Source: Alphaproteobacteria bacterium | GTDB taxonomy: Bacteria; Pseudomonadota; Alphaproteobacteria; Rhizobiales; Rhizobiaceae | Direction of reading: 5' to 3' | Assembly (NCBI GenBank): GCA_024280375.1 | Contig: JAJRQF010000123.1 | Span: forward strand, 16,299 to 80,298 | Length of the DNA stretch: 64,000 nucleotides | In this document: piece by piece, positions 35,631-44,653 of the stretch | Layout: every line of letters begins with the position of its first letter | Numbering within the stretch: the first letter of the stretch is position 1 | The notes under the pieces: generated by a model | What the model saw: the letters and a program-made list of their open reading frames with translations, nothing else | The model's database searches: none | Told to the model about the DNA's origin: nothing | Position numbers and translations under genes: made by a program

Positions 35631-37334
35631 TCACATAAGATCGATGAAGCTAACAAGCAAGGTCGCGGCCAGCAACATGGCAATCCACAAGACCATTGAG
35701 CCGGTTGGCCAGACCTTGGCAATTGGCCCCTCGGGCCCGTGGGTTCGGTAGAGCCCGCTGATAATATTGTTGATCCGTCGCATGGCAAACCCAATTATTG
35801 CCGCCCAGATTGTTGAGGCAACAGCACTAACCGTGCCGATGATCTTGGGCAGCAACCGGCGATAGGTCCAGTCGAAATCAAGATTGATAGCGCGAAGTTC
35901 TGGCGGGTAAACACCGGCCCGCATCAACACGCCAAAGGCCAAAAGCGCAAAGAACAATAATTGCAACTGCGAGATCACATGGCTTGCGGTATAGGGATGA
36001 TATTCCACATCAAACGGCAGCAGGCTGTAGAGCATGGCCGGATAAACCCCGATGGCGACACATAAAAACGCCGTCAGCCCCATGGCCAGCAGCATGTGCG
36101 TTGGCGCTTCTTTCGGGCGTTTGCCGCTGTCATGGGCAAAGAAGGTGAAGAACGGAATTTTAATGCCCGAATGGCTAAGCACCCCGGCGGAGGCAAAGAC
36201 CAGCACCAGCCAGACAATCCAGTGGCCGGTGGTGGCAGAGGCATCGAGAATGAGCGATTTTGAAACGAACCCGCTGAACAGTGGAAAAGCGGAAATTGAA
36301 GCCGCACCAACCACGCAGAAAATCATTGTCAGCGGCATGGTTTTATAAAGCCCGCCAAGTTCGGATGCCTTGGATGTGCCGGTTCGATGCAGCACCGCGC
36401 CGACGCTCATAAACAAAAGCGCCTTATAGAGAATATGGGCAAAAGCATGGGCAGCTGTTCCGTTAAGCGCCATCGGCGTTCCAATGCCAATGCCAACCAC
36501 CATAAAGCCCAGCTGGTTATTCAAACTATAGGCCAGAACCCGACGCAAATCATTTTCGATCTCGGCAAAGAAGATCGGGAATATGGTCATCACCGCGCCG
36601 ATATAGATGAGAATTTCCGTGCCGGGGAAACCACGCGCCAATGCATAAATTGCAAGCTTGGTGGTGAAAGCAGACAACACCACGGTGCCGGTAACGGTGG
36701 CGGCGGGGTAGGAATCCTGTAGCCAGTTATGCAAAAGCGGAAAAGCGCATTTAATGCCGAATGCCAGGAAGATCAGCCATGTGCCAAGGCTTTCCAAAAC
36801 CATTTTGTCAAAGGCGATCGAGCCGGTTTGCTGGTAGAGCAGACCAACACCGGCAATCAAAATCACACCAGAGCCGATCTGCACAATCAGATAACGCATG
36901 CCCGTATGATAGGCGCCTTCGGTCCCCCGGGCCCAGATGAGAAAGACCGAGGCAATCGCCGTTCCTTCCCAGAAGAAGAACAGGCTAATCAGATCGCCGG
37001 CAAAAACCGCACCAATGGCGGAACCTGCATAAAATAGCGTGGCCGACTGTTGAACTCTGTCGTGGACTTTGAAGGCGTAGAGCGAGGATAAAAATGCCGC
37101 CACCGAGAAGATCAATCCGAATATCACGGAGAGCTTGTCGACCCGCATCAAGGTGAGTGTGAAGCCGAAAAATTCAAACTGCGCATCCATGCCGGTTGGC
37201 GCATTCCAGATCAGCCAAAAGCTTGCGACCGGCACCAGCAGCATAATGGTTGCACGTACCGAGCCACCCGGTATCAGCGGCAGCAGCGTTGCGACAATCA
37301 GAAAGATAAAGGCAGGCGGAAAAGCGTCAATCAT
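35631..37334 (-). CDS. Third MrpD/NuoN-like antiporter subunit
   Basis: 567 aa, about 15 membrane helices. It is the longest of three proton-channel subunits in this operon. Conserved charges sit in mid-helix as in NuoL/M/N-type channels: the [16 protein letters not shown] region with Glu, and a Lys in [20 protein letters not shown] near residue 320. It may play the part that MrpA plays elsewhere, but lacks the about 200-residue C-terminal extension of MrpA. It overlaps the small protein gene (37327) by 8 bases and is the last gene of the antiporter set. Confidence 0.9.
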   Translation of the reverse strand: MIDAFPPAFIFLIVATLLPLIPGGSVRATIMLLVPVASFWLIWNAPTGMDAQFEFFGFTLTLMRVDKLSVIFGLIFSVAAFLSSLYAFKVHDRVQQSATLFYAGSAIGAVFAGDLISLFFFWEGTAIASVFLIWARGTEGAYHTGMRYLIVQIGSGVILIAGVGLLYQQTGSIAFDKMVLESLGTWLIFLAFGIKCAFPLLHNWLQDSYPAATVTGTVVLSAFTTKLAIYALARGFPGTEILIYIGAVMTIFPIFFAEIENDLRRVLAYSLNNQLGFMVVGIGIGTPMALNGTAAHAFAHILYKALLFMSVGAVLHRTGTSKASELGGLYKTMPLTMIFCVVGAASISAFPLFSGFVSKSLILDASATTGHWIVWLVLVFASAGVLSHSGIKIPFFTFFAHDSGKRPKEAPTHMLLAMGLTAFLCVAIGVYPAMLYSLLPFDVEYHPYTASHVISQLQLLFFALLAFGVLMRAGVYPPELRAINLDFDWTYRRLLPKIIGTVSAVASTIWAAIIGFAMRRINNIISGLYRTHGPEGPIAKVWPTGSMVLWIAMLLAATLLVSFIDLM

Positions 37335-37680
37335 CTTTATAACTCGCCTTGTCCAACCCGCTATCTGGATATTCTTCGGTATCTACTACATGCGGCGCGT
37401 AATAATCCTCATCGCGTTTGATGAGGGTGCGCAGCGCTTTGGCTCCAAAAATCACAATACAAAATGCAATGAAACCAAAAGCGCCATAAAAACCCCAATA
37501 CTGTTCGAATTCAAATTTTCCATGCCGCGCATAGATAAAATCTGAGAAAAACAGGCCAATGCAGATGAGAATTAAAACCTGAAACACCCGTTTGACATTG
37601 GCTGGATTATCAACCCACAGCAATTTACGGCCAAGCCAGGGCAGATTTTCAGCATCATCACCTATTTTTTTATCACTCAT
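37327..37680 (-). CDS. Small operon-specific membrane protein
   Basis: 117 aa with two central membrane helices (about residues 32-50 and 63-83) and charged ends. The C-terminal end is acidic and Tyr-rich (DEDYYAPHVVDTEEYPDSG). It is not a standard Mrp subunit. It is placed between two MrpD-like genes and overlaps the downstream one, so it is probably an accessory subunit of this variant complex. Similar small proteins are found with alphaproteobacterial Mrp-like operons; their role is unknown. Confidence 0.75.
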   Translation of the reverse strand: MSDKKIGDDAENLPWLGRKLLWVDNPANVKRVFQVLILICIGLFFSDFIYARHGKFEFEQYWGFYGAFGFIAFCIVIFGAKALRTLIKRDEDYYAPHVVDTEEYPDSGLDKASYKDD

Positions 37681-37692
37681 AATATGCCCCTC

Positions 37693-39189
37693 CTATTTTC
37701 CACTTGTCACAATTGGCATTAAAAACTCTTGAATATGCCCGGCATAGAAAAACAGCAGCAGGCAGCCAATCGCCGTAAGAACCGGCGGTAGAACCACCAG
37801 CAATGGCGCTTCGGCAATTTTGCTTTTTGGCGAAATGGCAGCACCAATTGCGGCAGGCTTTGGTTCCGGGTTGGCAAGGAAAAAGCCCTTGCCGACAATC
37901 GGTAGCAGATAGGCCACATTAAGCAGCGAACTTATCATCAACACGGCAATGGCGACCTGCTGGCCGGCATCGGCCGCCCCGACAATCAACAGCCATTTGC
38001 CCCAGGAACCGCCCAAAGGTGGCAGGCCGATAATGGAAAGCGAGCCAATAAGAAACGCCGCAAAGGTGAAGGGCATTACCCGGCCAAGGCCGGTCATTTC
38101 GCTTACCTTGGTTTTGTGGGTCGCCACATAAATGGAACCGGCACACATGAAGAGGGTAATCTTGCCCATCGCGTGCATGGCAATATGCATGCCGCCGCCA
38201 AGTGCCCCCATAGATGTGGCAAGCGCCATGCCGAGCGTGATATAGGAGAGTTGCGAAATGGTCGAATAGGCGAGCCGGGCTTTCAGATTATCCTTGGTCA
38301 TAGCAATCAGCGAGGCGATGAGAATGGAGGCTGAGGCCAACCAGATCAGCCATTCAGATGCGCCGGTGGTGCTTAAAAAATCAATGCCGAAAATATAAAT
38401 CCCGACCTTAAGCATGGTGAAAACACCGGCCTTAACAACCGCCACCGCATGCAACAATGCACTAACCGGGGTGGGGGCAACCATCGCCGCAGGTAACCAG
38501 CGGTGAAACGGCATGATTGCCGCCTTGCCAATACCAAATACGTAAAGCGCCAAAAGGATGGCAACCAGCGGACCTTCAATTTTACCCTCAAGAATGCCGC
38601 CTTTAACAAAGTCCAGCGTGCCGGTGAGATGCCAGGTCCAGATGATAGCCACCAGCAAAAAACCGATTGAGGTGCCCATTAAAATGCCCAGATAGGTGCG
38701 GGCACCTTTTTTGGCATCCATGGTTTGCTTGTGGGCGACCAGTGGATAGGTTGAGATGGTCAGCAATTCATAGAAAATGAACAGGGTGAACATATTGGCC
38801 GAAAACGCGATGCCCATTGTGGCAAATATTGCCAGTGAAAACGAGGTGAAAAATCTCGTATGGTGGTCCTCGTTATTGCCGCGCATATAGCCGACGCCAA
38901 ATATATGGGTGATGATCCAAAGACCCGAGGCGATGGTGGCAAATAACAGCCCCAGCGGTTCCGCCGACAGGGTAATGGAAAGCCCCGGCATTACACTGAG
39001 CAATTCAACCGAAATATCCGGCGAGGCCGCGTGTTGGCGCAGCAGATTGACCACCACCCCAAACAGCACGATGGAGGCGATGAAAGTCGCACCATCTCGT
39101 AGGTTTTCGTGATTGCGGAATATCATATTGGCCCATGCCGCAAGTAGCGGAATGAGCAGGGTGAGGATAAGTGACAGTTCAACGCTCAT
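37693..39189 (-). CDS. mrpD: Second MrpD/NuoM-like antiporter subunit
   Basis: 498 aa, about 14 helices. It has the NuoM/N-type channel core with TLFIFYELLTISTYPLVAH near residue 130 (functional Glu) and MPFHRWLPAAMVAPTPVSALLHAV near 220 (helix-breaking Pro). A Lys is seen in IAMHAMGKITLFMCAGS. It forms part of the membrane arm that moves protons in exchange for sodium. It overlaps the upstream MrpD-like gene by four bases (ATGA) and is 12 bases before the small protein gene. Confidence 0.92.
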   Translation of the reverse strand: MSVELSLILTLLIPLLAAWANMIFRNHENLRDGATFIASIVLFGVVVNLLRQHAASPDISVELLSVMPGLSITLSAEPLGLLFATIASGLWIITHIFGVGYMRGNNEDHHTRFFTSFSLAIFATMGIAFSANMFTLFIFYELLTISTYPLVAHKQTMDAKKGARTYLGILMGTSIGFLLVAIIWTWHLTGTLDFVKGGILEGKIEGPLVAILLALYVFGIGKAAIMPFHRWLPAAMVAPTPVSALLHAVAVVKAGVFTMLKVGIYIFGIDFLSTTGASEWLIWLASASILIASLIAMTKDNLKARLAYSTISQLSYITLGMALATSMGALGGGMHIAMHAMGKITLFMCAGSIYVATHKTKVSEMTGLGRVMPFTFAAFLIGSLSIIGLPPLGGSWGKWLLIVGAADAGQQVAIAVLMISSLLNVAYLLPIVGKGFFLANPEPKPAAIGAAISPKSKIAEAPLLVVLPPVLTAIGCLLLFFYAGHIQEFLMPIVTSGK

Positions 39190-40718
39190 GAGCCTGCCCC
39201 CGCCGCCAATGGTGCAGTACCCAAAAGCGCATCAGCCGCCGCGCGGGCTGAAGAAAGAGTGAGCTCCGTATCAAGACCAAAATAGATGCTGGCGATTACC
39301 AGTATCCAGGTAGGAATAAGCAGCGAAAGCGGGGCTTCTTTTACCACCACATCGCCCACGGGCTCTTTTAGATAAAGCGTTTCCACCACTTGCCAGACAT
39401 AAATGACCGCAATCAGCGAGGAGGCGACGATCAACATGGCCATCCACCACCAGCCTTTTTCAAGTGCTCCACTAATCAGCACCCATTTGGAAATAAACCC
39501 GGCCGTTGCCGGAATGCCGATTAGGCTTAAACCACCAGCTACAATGGCCGCACTTGTCCAGGGCATTTGCTTGCCTAGGCCAGCAAGTTTTGGAATAAAT
39601 GATGTGCCGGTTTGATAGACTATCGCACCCACGGCCATGAACAGGGCGGCCTTGGTCACCGCGTGATTGAACAGGTGGATCATCGTGGCGGTAATACCAG
39701 TATGGCTGAAATAGCTGATGCCCAGCAACATATAGCCGATCTGGGCAATCGAAGAATAGGCCAGTGTTTTTTTCAAATCGGCCTGAAACACCGCAATGAT
39801 TGATGCTGCAAACATCGCGATCACCGCAAATGGCAGGATAATCAGGTTCAGCGCGCCGGTGGCGGCAGTAAAATCGGGGGCAAATACCGAAAACATAAAG
39901 CGCAGCAATACATAGATTGCAGCCTTGGTGGCAGTGGCCGCGAGAAAGGCCGTAACCGCCGATGGCGCATAGGTATAGGCATTGGGCAACCACAGATGCA
40001 GCGGATAGATTGCCAGTTTCAACCCCATGCCAACGACGATAAATCCCAAGGCGGTCTGAACGGTGCGATTGTCTGAAAGGGCAGGCAGGCGGTTCGCCAG
40101 ATCAGCCATATTCAGCGTGCCGGTCATCATATAAAGCAGGCCAAGACCAATGACGAAAAATGTGGCCCCAATGGTGCCCATGATGAGGTAATTGAAAGCG
40201 GCTGTCAGCGCCCGCTTGTCGCGTTCAGCCCCAAGCGCCACCAGCACATAGGTTGATAGCGACGAAATCTCCAGAAACACAAAGACATTAAACGCATCAC
40301 CGGTGATCACCATGCCCAGCAGACCGGTAAAGCAGAGCAGGTAACAGGTGTAAAACAGCGTTTGCGCGCTGGCTCTGATCTCGCGCTCTATGCTGGTTTT
40401 TGCATAAGGAAGCACTACGGTGGAAATCGCCGAAAGGATCAGCAGCACAAAGGCATTGGCCGCATCAACCCGGTATTCAATGCCCCAGGGCGGTGCCCAG
40501 CCACCAATATGGTAGGAAATTACCGAGCCATCTATCACCTGCATCAACATTGAATAGGAGATGATCAGCGACGTGATACTGGCGGCGAATGCCAATAGAA
40601 AGGCAATGCTGGTGACGCCGATAAACACCGCTAAAGGTGCTGCGATCAGTGGGATAACCACCTGCAAAATCGGAAAATGCTGGCTAAGGGCCGCAAATGT
40701 GAAAGGCGCAGAAAACAT
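39186..40718 (-). CDS. mrpD: First MrpD-like antiporter subunit
   Basis: 510 aa, about 14 helices. It is the classical MrpD candidate because it follows MrpC, as in standard operons. Channel-type residues: TGDAFNVFVFLEISSLSTYVLVAL near residue 135 (Glu), LPNAYTYAPSAVTAFLAATATKAA near 230 (Lys), HLFNHAVTKAALFMAVGAIVY. It forms a proton path in the inner membrane. It overlaps mrpC by one base and the second D-type gene by four bases. Confidence 0.93.
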   Translation of the reverse strand: MFSAPFTFAALSQHFPILQVVIPLIAAPLAVFIGVTSIAFLLAFAASITSLIISYSMLMQVIDGSVISYHIGGWAPPWGIEYRVDAANAFVLLILSAISTVVLPYAKTSIEREIRASAQTLFYTCYLLCFTGLLGMVITGDAFNVFVFLEISSLSTYVLVALGAERDKRALTAAFNYLIMGTIGATFFVIGLGLLYMMTGTLNMADLANRLPALSDNRTVQTALGFIVVGMGLKLAIYPLHLWLPNAYTYAPSAVTAFLAATATKAAIYVLLRFMFSVFAPDFTAATGALNLIILPFAVIAMFAASIIAVFQADLKKTLAYSSIAQIGYMLLGISYFSHTGITATMIHLFNHAVTKAALFMAVGAIVYQTGTSFIPKLAGLGKQMPWTSAAIVAGGLSLIGIPATAGFISKWVLISGALEKGWWWMAMLIVASSLIAVIYVWQVVETLYLKEPVGDVVVKEAPLSLLIPTWILVIASIYFGLDTELTLSSARAAADALLGTAPLAAGAGS

Positions 40719-41131
40719 CAGATCATCGCCCCCGCATCCTGATCTTCCTTGCGCTGCATGGCATTTTCCAGATGCTGAATATTGTCCTCTTCGATGGTTT
40801 CATATTCCTCGCGTATGCGCACGATAAGCGCCAGCCCCAGAGCAGTCGTGGCAATTCCCACCACAATTGCAGTCAATATCAAGACATGGGGCAGGGGGTT
40901 CGAATAGACCTCTTGCGGGTTGCCGGTAAAGATCGGTGCGGTGCCGCCGGTAATTTTACCCATGGAAATATAGAGCATGAAAACCGATGTCTGGAACACA
41001 TTCAGCCCAACCACTTTTTTCACCAGATTACCCCGGCTGACCACCACAAAGAGACCGGTCATCATTAAAATAATGCCGAGCCAGTATTGAAAATGACCAA
41101 TGATAAAATTCACATCGAATAATTCGCTCAT
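40718..41131 (-). CDS. mrpC: Mrp antiporter subunit C (NuoK-like)
   Basis: 137 aa with three membrane helices and an acidic cytoplasmic tail. It shows the NuoK/MrpC pattern: VKKVVGLNVFQTSVFMLYISMG and ALGLALIVRIREEYETI-like ending (here TTALGLALIVRIREEYET). It couples the B and D subunits in Mrp-type Na+/H+ antiporters. It overlaps mrpB and the first mrpD by single bases. Confidence 0.93.
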   Translation of the reverse strand: MSELFDVNFIIGHFQYWLGIILMMTGLFVVVSRGNLVKKVVGLNVFQTSVFMLYISMGKITGGTAPIFTGNPQEVYSNPLPHVLILTAIVVGIATTALGLALIVRIREEYETIEEDNIQHLENAMQRKEDQDAGAMI

Positions 41132-41571
41132 TACCAGTCCTCATCGCTAATGCGTGGAGGACGGCTGGCAAAGGCATAGAATATTGAAATCATTACCGCC
41201 GCAACGGTAGTGCCAACACCAAACTCAATAAGCAGCAGGCCCAAATGCTGGCCCTTTTGCGGAGTTTCGGCAAGAACCGAATAGTCCAGAAAATTACCAC
41301 CCATCATAAGCCCGGCGACGCCTGTGCCTGCAAAAATCAAAACGCCAAGCGCCATGAATTTATGAACCACCCATTCCGGCAAGACTTTTTTGGTTGGCCG
41401 CAGGCCAAAAACCAGACCATATAAAATAAATCCAACGGCGAAAATTATACCGGCTTGAAACCCGCCGCCGGGGCTGTAATCGCCATGAAACTGCACATAG
41501 AACGCAAAAATCAAAATAGGAGCGATCAGAATTTTGGTGATGACACGCAAGATCAGATGATGTTCCATCAT
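41131..41571 (-). CDS. mrpB: Mrp antiporter subunit B
   Basis: 146 aa with four helices. The MnhB pattern is clear: FYVQFHGDYSPGGGFQAGII near residue 22, then FVLYGLVFGL-type helices (FILYGLVFGLRPTKK) and ANFLDYSVLAE-like GGNFLDYSVLAE. It overlaps the upstream DUF4040 gene by four bases. It belongs to the six- or seven-subunit Mrp membrane complex. Confidence 0.93.
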   Translation of the reverse strand: MMEHHLILRVITKILIAPILIFAFYVQFHGDYSPGGGFQAGIIFAVGFILYGLVFGLRPTKKVLPEWVVHKFMALGVLIFAGTGVAGLMMGGNFLDYSVLAETPQKGQHLGLLLIEFGVGTTVAAVMISIFYAFASRPPRISDEDW

Positions 41572-42095
41572 GCTTTCTCCACGTCAGTTTTTTTGCGTTT
41601 TCTGCGTCGGCCCAAGCCGCTGATCAAAAGCACCACGCCAATGCCTGCGGTAAAAACAACCGCGGTTTCGCCCAACGTGTCATAGCCGCGATAGCTGCCC
41701 AATATGGCGGTCACAATATTGGGCACGTCAATTTCTACCGGTGTGCGGGAAAAATATTCCGGGGCCACATGTGTGTGTATCGGCGCATCTGCAGCGCCAA
41801 AATTTGGCATATCAAGCGTGCCATAAACCAACACCGCACCGGTTATGGTGACCACGATCAGCGGCAGGATAGATGAATGCGATGGTTTTTTCTCTGTCCG
41901 CGCGGTCAGTGCAATTGTGCCGAGCATCAACACGGTTGAAATGCCCGCGCCAACGGCCGCCTCAGTAAAGGCCACGTCAACCGCATCGAAGGAAACGAAG
42001 AGCAGCGCAGACAACAGGCTGAAAACGCCGGAAAGCATGACCACACCAAACAATTTGCGCACCCGCACAATTGAAATGGCTGTGACCACCAGCAT
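41568..42095 (-). CDS. DUF4040/MbhD-E-like subunit (MrpA C-terminal equivalent)
   Basis: 175 aa with five to six helices. Residues 1-75 match DUF4040/MbhD (DAVDVAFTEAAVGAGISTVL, which has the conserved Glu). Residues about 120-165 match the MbhE-like end (PNIVTAILGSYRGYDTLGETAVV). In ordinary Mrp operons both parts form the tail of the long MrpA protein; here they stand alone, without the NuoL-like head. The gene sits between mrpG and mrpB. Confidence 0.88.
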   Translation of the reverse strand: MLVVTAISIVRVRKLFGVVMLSGVFSLLSALLFVSFDAVDVAFTEAAVGAGISTVLMLGTIALTARTEKKPSHSSILPLIVVTITGAVLVYGTLDMPNFGAADAPIHTHVAPEYFSRTPVEIDVPNIVTAILGSYRGYDTLGETAVVFTAGIGVVLLISGLGRRRKRKKTDVEKA

Positions 42096-42115
42096 GATGA
42101 ACAGGGAAAAATGAA

Positions 42116-42523
42116 TCAGGTTTTCGATGTCAAATCCTCGCTCAAATTTGTGGGCATTTCAGGCGGTAGCGGCGGATCAATAACATCGGCCGGAACTACT
42201 GGCTTGCCGCTTTTATCTCCCAGTGGACGAGAGCCTGAAACAAAGGCCGCATTGGCGACCGCATGGGTTGCTGTGGGGCCGGTGATCAACAAAAATACAC
42301 CGATCAGCACCAGTTTGACCGTGACAAATGTAAGGCCTGCCTGCAACGCCATGCCAAAAAGCAACAGGCCGGCACCGGCGGAATCGACAATTGCCGCCGC
42401 GTGCAACCGTGACCAGAAATCAGGAAATCGGATAATTCCGGTGGCACCGATGATTAAAAATATCGATCCACTCACAATGGAAATCCAGGATAATCCGCTA
42501 ATGACAATATCGAAAATACTCAT
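42116..42523 (-). CDS. mrpG: Mrp antiporter subunit G
   Basis: 135 aa with three helices and a hydrophilic tail. It has the MnhG core: FLIIGATGIIRFPDFWSRLHAAA and ITGPTATHAVANAAF. Overlaps mrpF by four bases. There are 20 bases to the next gene. Confidence 0.93.
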   Translation of the reverse strand: MSIFDIVISGLSWISIVSGSIFLIIGATGIIRFPDFWSRLHAAAIVDSAGAGLLLFGMALQAGLTFVTVKLVLIGVFLLITGPTATHAVANAAFVSGSRPLGDKSGKPVVPADVIDPPLPPEMPTNLSEDLTSKT

Positions 42524-42813
42524 TGAGCATTCTCCCGATTGTCTTTGATGTTGGGTTGATCGCCCAATGCGCGGTAACGGAAAAACTTTAATATTGCCAA
42601 GGTGCCGACAAAATTGATCAGGGCATAAATGAGCGCAATGTCGAGGAATTCCGGGCGTTCAAACAAAAATCCAGATGCACCAATGAACAACACAGTGCAG
42701 GTGCCAAAGGTGTTAACCGCCAACACCCGGTCATAAAGCGTTGGCCCGGCAATAAGGCGGAAAAGCACCAGGACCATGGTTATAAATAATGATAGTACGG
42801 CGACCTCAAACAT
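42520..42813 (-). CDS. mrpF: Mrp antiporter subunit F
   Basis: 97 aa, three helices. MnhF pattern: FRLIAGPTLYDRVLAVNTFGT with the conserved Asp, then LDIALIYALINFVGTLAILKF. It abuts mrpE, sharing one base, and overlaps mrpG by four bases. Confidence 0.94.
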   Translation of the reverse strand: MFEVAVLSLFITMVLVLFRLIAGPTLYDRVLAVNTFGTCTVLFIGASGFLFERPEFLDIALIYALINFVGTLAILKFFRYRALGDQPNIKDNRENAQ

Positions 42814-43340
42814 CAGGCGTCACCATCTTGGTGTTCAATTGCGGTGACGCGGCTATCCATTTCAGCGAGCGCATCCATATCGGCGGCGTCGTCAGTCAGC
42901 GCATGGGTTAAAAAACTGCCATCCTCGGTTTCAACAGTTATTGTGCCGGGGGTCAGCGTGATTGAATTGGCAAACAAAACCTTGCCCAGATCAGATTGCT
43001 GGCTGGTCGGCACATTGAACAGTGATTGCTGCAGGGAAAGGGATCTGGCCAGAATTACTTTTGATACCGCCCAATTGGATTTGGCAATTTCAATGGCAAG
43101 CCAGCCCAGATATGTTGTAAACTTAACCACCGATTGGCGCGGGGTGCCGACGGTTCTTTTAAAAATCCCCATGCGGTGCGCAATGGCCATGGTGATGGCG
43201 CAGGACAAAACACCCAATCCGATAAGCAAAGGTTTGAACAGACCGGACAACAATAGCCATAATGCAAACAGCCCAAGACCCATTGCCAATAATCGCACCA
43301 TCAAATTATAATCCGTCCGGTTTCCGAGTATTCTCCACAA
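42813..43340 (-). CDS. mrpE: Mrp antiporter subunit E (first gene of the operon)
   Basis: 175 aa. Two to three N-terminal helices are followed by a cytoplasmic alpha/beta domain (NSITLTPGTITVETEDGSFLTHAL), the MnhE signature. As the first gene, it places the operon promoter in the 564-bp gap upstream, shared with mucR. No clear ribosome binding site is seen before this ATG; ATG codons a little downstream are possible. Confidence 0.9.
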   Translation of the reverse strand: MWRILGNRTDYNLMVRLLAMGLGLFALWLLLSGLFKPLLIGLGVLSCAITMAIAHRMGIFKRTVGTPRQSVVKFTTYLGWLAIEIAKSNWAVSKVILARSLSLQQSLFNVPTSQQSDLGKVLFANSITLTPGTITVETEDGSFLTHALTDDAADMDALAEMDSRVTAIEHQDGDA

Positions 43341-43745
43341 TGTGGAAATCGGGCTCTGTTTGAATTGAGGAACTTAAAAAATGTTGCATTCCAAGTTTCT
43401 TTGAGATGTCAAATATTTGAACCATACGCAAGGCCGACCGGGGTAAAATCTGGAAATATCCAAACATAGTTTCGTGGTGTTCCGATCAAATGCGGGTAAA
43501 ATTCATGCTGTTTGATTTTATAGAATAGGCGACAATTGAGCAATTACAAATAAATTGGCGGTTTTTTGCAGGTTGAGGCCGATTTGCCACGTATATTTGA
43601 TATGTTCGCCAAAAATTGAGTAAATTGGATACGTAATATAATTGGCTAAAATTGATCGTTGTTACACATTTGTAATAAATCTGGAGATACAATGGCGATT
43701 ATGCTGCCTGCGACAAGTTAACAGTGTAATTCGCGCACAAATAAC

Positions 43746-43767
43746 AATATTTAATGTGATTAATATT
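43746..43767. promoter_or_regulatory. AT-rich inverted repeat upstream of mucR
   Basis: AATATTTAAT and ATTAATATT flank a GTG centre, making an almost perfect palindrome with one extra T. It lies about 140 bases before the mucR start. It could be a MucR autoregulatory site. Confidence 0.35.
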
Positions 43768-43829
43768 TATCTGGTTTGACTTTTGATGCAATTGTCAGGT
43801 AACTGCAGTTAGTTTCTGTGATTTGGTGA

Positions 43830-43859
43830 GCATCATCCCTAAGAATTTAATTCTGATGC
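43830..43859 (+). promoter_or_regulatory. Stem-loop before the mucR start codon
   Basis: GCATCA (43830-43835) pairs with TGATGC (43854-43859), and inside it GAATT pairs with AATTC. It ends about 45 bases before the first ATG of mucR, so it may lie in the leader RNA or act as an operator. Confidence 0.3.
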
Positions 43860-43904
43860 GCCAAATCTATCAGGAATGATCCCTATAACCAACTTACATT
43901 AACA

Positions 43905-44357
43905 ATGGATCATATAATGGAAAATTCCGAAAAGCCGGACATCGCTGACGATGTCCTGTTGGATCTCACTACCGATATTGTTTCAGCCTATGTGGGCAAC
44001 AATTCGATCAATTCACATGACCTCTCATCAATCATTACTGAAGTATACAAGTCATTGGCTGAGGTTGCAGGTTCTTCACTGGCGCCCGCCGAGGCAGAAA
44101 AGCCAAAGCCTGCCGTTTCAGTTAAAAAGTCTCTTGGACATGAATATCTGATTTGTCTGGAAGATGGTAAGAAATTTAAGTCGCTGAAACGCCACTTGAA
44201 AACCCATTACGATCTGACCCCTGATCAGTATCGCGAAAAATGGGGCTTGTCAGCGGATTATCCGATGGTTGCACCTGCTTATGCAGAGGCGCGCTCAAAT
44301 CTTGCCAAGCAAATGGGGCTGGGACAAAAACGTCGCCGCAACCGCAAAAGCGACTAA
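43905..44357 (+). CDS. mucR: MucR/Ros-family zinc-finger regulator
   Basis: 150 aa. An N-terminal helical oligomerisation region (residues about 10-60) is followed by the Ros/MucR domain with YLICLEDGKKFKSLKRHLKTHYD near residue 79 (read here in two parts: YLICLEDGKKF and SLKRHLKTHYD), then DQYREKWGLSADYPMVAP. Only one Cys of the usual pair is present, replaced by Asp, as in many rhizobial MucR proteins. It is a global DNA-binding, H-NS-like regulator of envelope, motility and virulence genes. The start may be 43905 or the second ATG at 43917; neither has a clear ribosome binding site. Confidence 0.93.
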   Translation: MDHIMENSEKPDIADDVLLDLTTDIVSAYVGNNSINSHDLSSIITEVYKSLAEVAGSSLAPAEAEKPKPAVSVKKSLGHEYLICLEDGKKFKSLKRHLKTHYDLTPDQYREKWGLSADYPMVAPAYAEARSNLAKQMGLGQKRRRNRKSD

Positions 44358-44413
44358 CAATTGGCCCCGAACGGGTACGCAGTTGTTGTGTGAATTACAT
44401 TCTGTATTTAATG

Positions 44414-44445
44414 GGGCGGAACATTTGGTGTTTCGCCCTTTTTTT
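44414..44445 (+). terminator. Intrinsic terminator of mucR
   Basis: GGGCGGAACA pairs with TGTTTCGCCC (one G-T pair) around a five-base loop, followed by seven T. It lies 57 bases after the mucR stop. Confidence 0.9.
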
Positions 44446-44653
44446 AAGATGCGCCAATTATATCATCTTCTGTTGGATAATCATCTTCGTTCCTATTGTG
44501 ACTGGTTGTCCGCTAAGTGGTTGTATTTATGATGTAAAACATTACTCACCTCACATCAATTATCGCAGGTTTACAAGATTCTATCCTCGATTCAGAAATA
44601 ATACCTAGTAATAGGATCAAATTCCTATTACGTTATTCTGAAAGGAGAGATGA

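Larger units (their letters stand above)
43341..43904. promoter_or_regulatory. 564-bp AT-rich divergent control region of mrpE and mucR
   Basis: No coding frame is convincing in this stretch. It must hold the promoters of the antiporter operon (leftwards) and mucR (rightwards). Visible structure includes an AT-rich inverted repeat at 43746-43767 and a hairpin at 43830-43859. MucR proteins bind AT-rich, TA-step-rich sites and repress their own gene, which fits, but no experiment supports a site here. Confidence 0.5.
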
